NCBI RefSeq assembly: GCF_002979775.1
Contig: NZ_PCPR01000034.1
Coordinates: 1-38,981, forward strand
Origin: Arthrobacter sp. MYb23
Lineage (GTDB): Bacteria > Actinomycetota > Actinomycetes > Actinomycetales > Micrococcaceae
Direction: 5' to 3'
Length of the DNA: 38,981 nt
Shown here piece by piece: positions 38,930 through 38,981 of this stretch (positions are counted from its first letter, which is position 1; every line of letters begins with the position of its first letter). Position numbers and translations under genes: made by a program. Under the pieces are notes generated by a model, which did no database searches, had not been told where the DNA came from, and worked only from the letters and a program-made list of their open reading frames with translations.

Positions 38930-38981
38930 GTCCGGATTGAAAAAGTTTTTTAAACCTCCGAGGCCCACCCCACCGTGGCCC

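Noticed and set aside
1..38981. CRISPR array, tRNA, rRNA, prophage or complete IS element
   Set aside because: Read on both strands, no regularly spaced repeats, cloverleaf-like genes, integrase, transposase or terminal inverted repeats were recognised.

Overview
The window looks like chromosomal DNA of a high-G+C actinobacterium of the Arthrobacter/Paenarthrobacter group. The dimethylglycine oxidase matches my memory of the Arthrobacter globiformis enzyme in length and in the numbering of every active-site residue I could place. The RpiB is of the actinobacterial glutamate type and many starts are GTG. No rRNA, tRNA, CRISPR array or complete insertion sequence was seen. Identifications rest on reading motifs; no database search was run.

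Left part (1-16.5 kb): the end of transaldolase, then rpe and rpiB (pentose phosphate steps); a gene-poor stretch holding a broken DUF1016-type nuclease remnant; an HTH regulator, a tandem universal stress protein, a TenA_E-type protein and a DHFR-like reductase. An ArsR regulator plus MFS exporter pair follows, flanked by a 21-base near-identical direct repeat. Next is a tight four-gene valine catabolic operon on the minus strand: mmsA, 3-hydroxyisobutyryl-CoA hydrolase, mmsB and enoyl-CoA hydratase. Then come a small membrane protein, a DNA photolyase, a small winged-helix-like protein and a glycogen-debranching-type glycosidase.

Right part (16.5-38 kb): an almost complete route for using glycine betaine and burning its methyl groups. 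A BCCT carrier would import betaine. A Rieske oxygenase and its reductase (GbcAB type) make dimethylglycine and formaldehyde. Dimethylglycine oxidase makes sarcosine and methylene-tetrahydrofolate (THF). A FolD-like dehydrogenase, a FchA-type cyclohydrolase and PurU then take the C1 unit to formate, and an FdhF/YdeP-type molybdoenzyme could take formate to CO2. A glutathione-independent formaldehyde dehydrogenase handles free formaldehyde, and a MoeA-like protein may serve the molybdoenzyme. LysR, GntR(FCD) and IclR regulators lie among these genes. A pdxS gene translationally coupled to a small unknown gene sits inside the cluster. Sarcosine oxidase, serine hydroxymethyltransferase and FdhD are not in the window.

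Two observations stand out. First, the FolD-like protein has isoleucine where FolD enzymes carry the catalytic cyclohydrolase lysine, and the gene directly upstream, overlapping it by 4 bases, is a FchA/cyclodeaminase-type protein that could supply the lost activity. Second, a TGATATATCA-like box recurs at the promoters of gntR/purU, pdxS and an MFS gene, just downstream of recognisable -10 elements, and as a perfect palindrome upstream of the BCCT gene. This suggests a local regulon of the GntR(FCD) protein.

At the right end are a long perfect bidirectional terminator and a fasciclin-domain lipoprotein whose upstream region resembles a mycobacterial SigK promoter.
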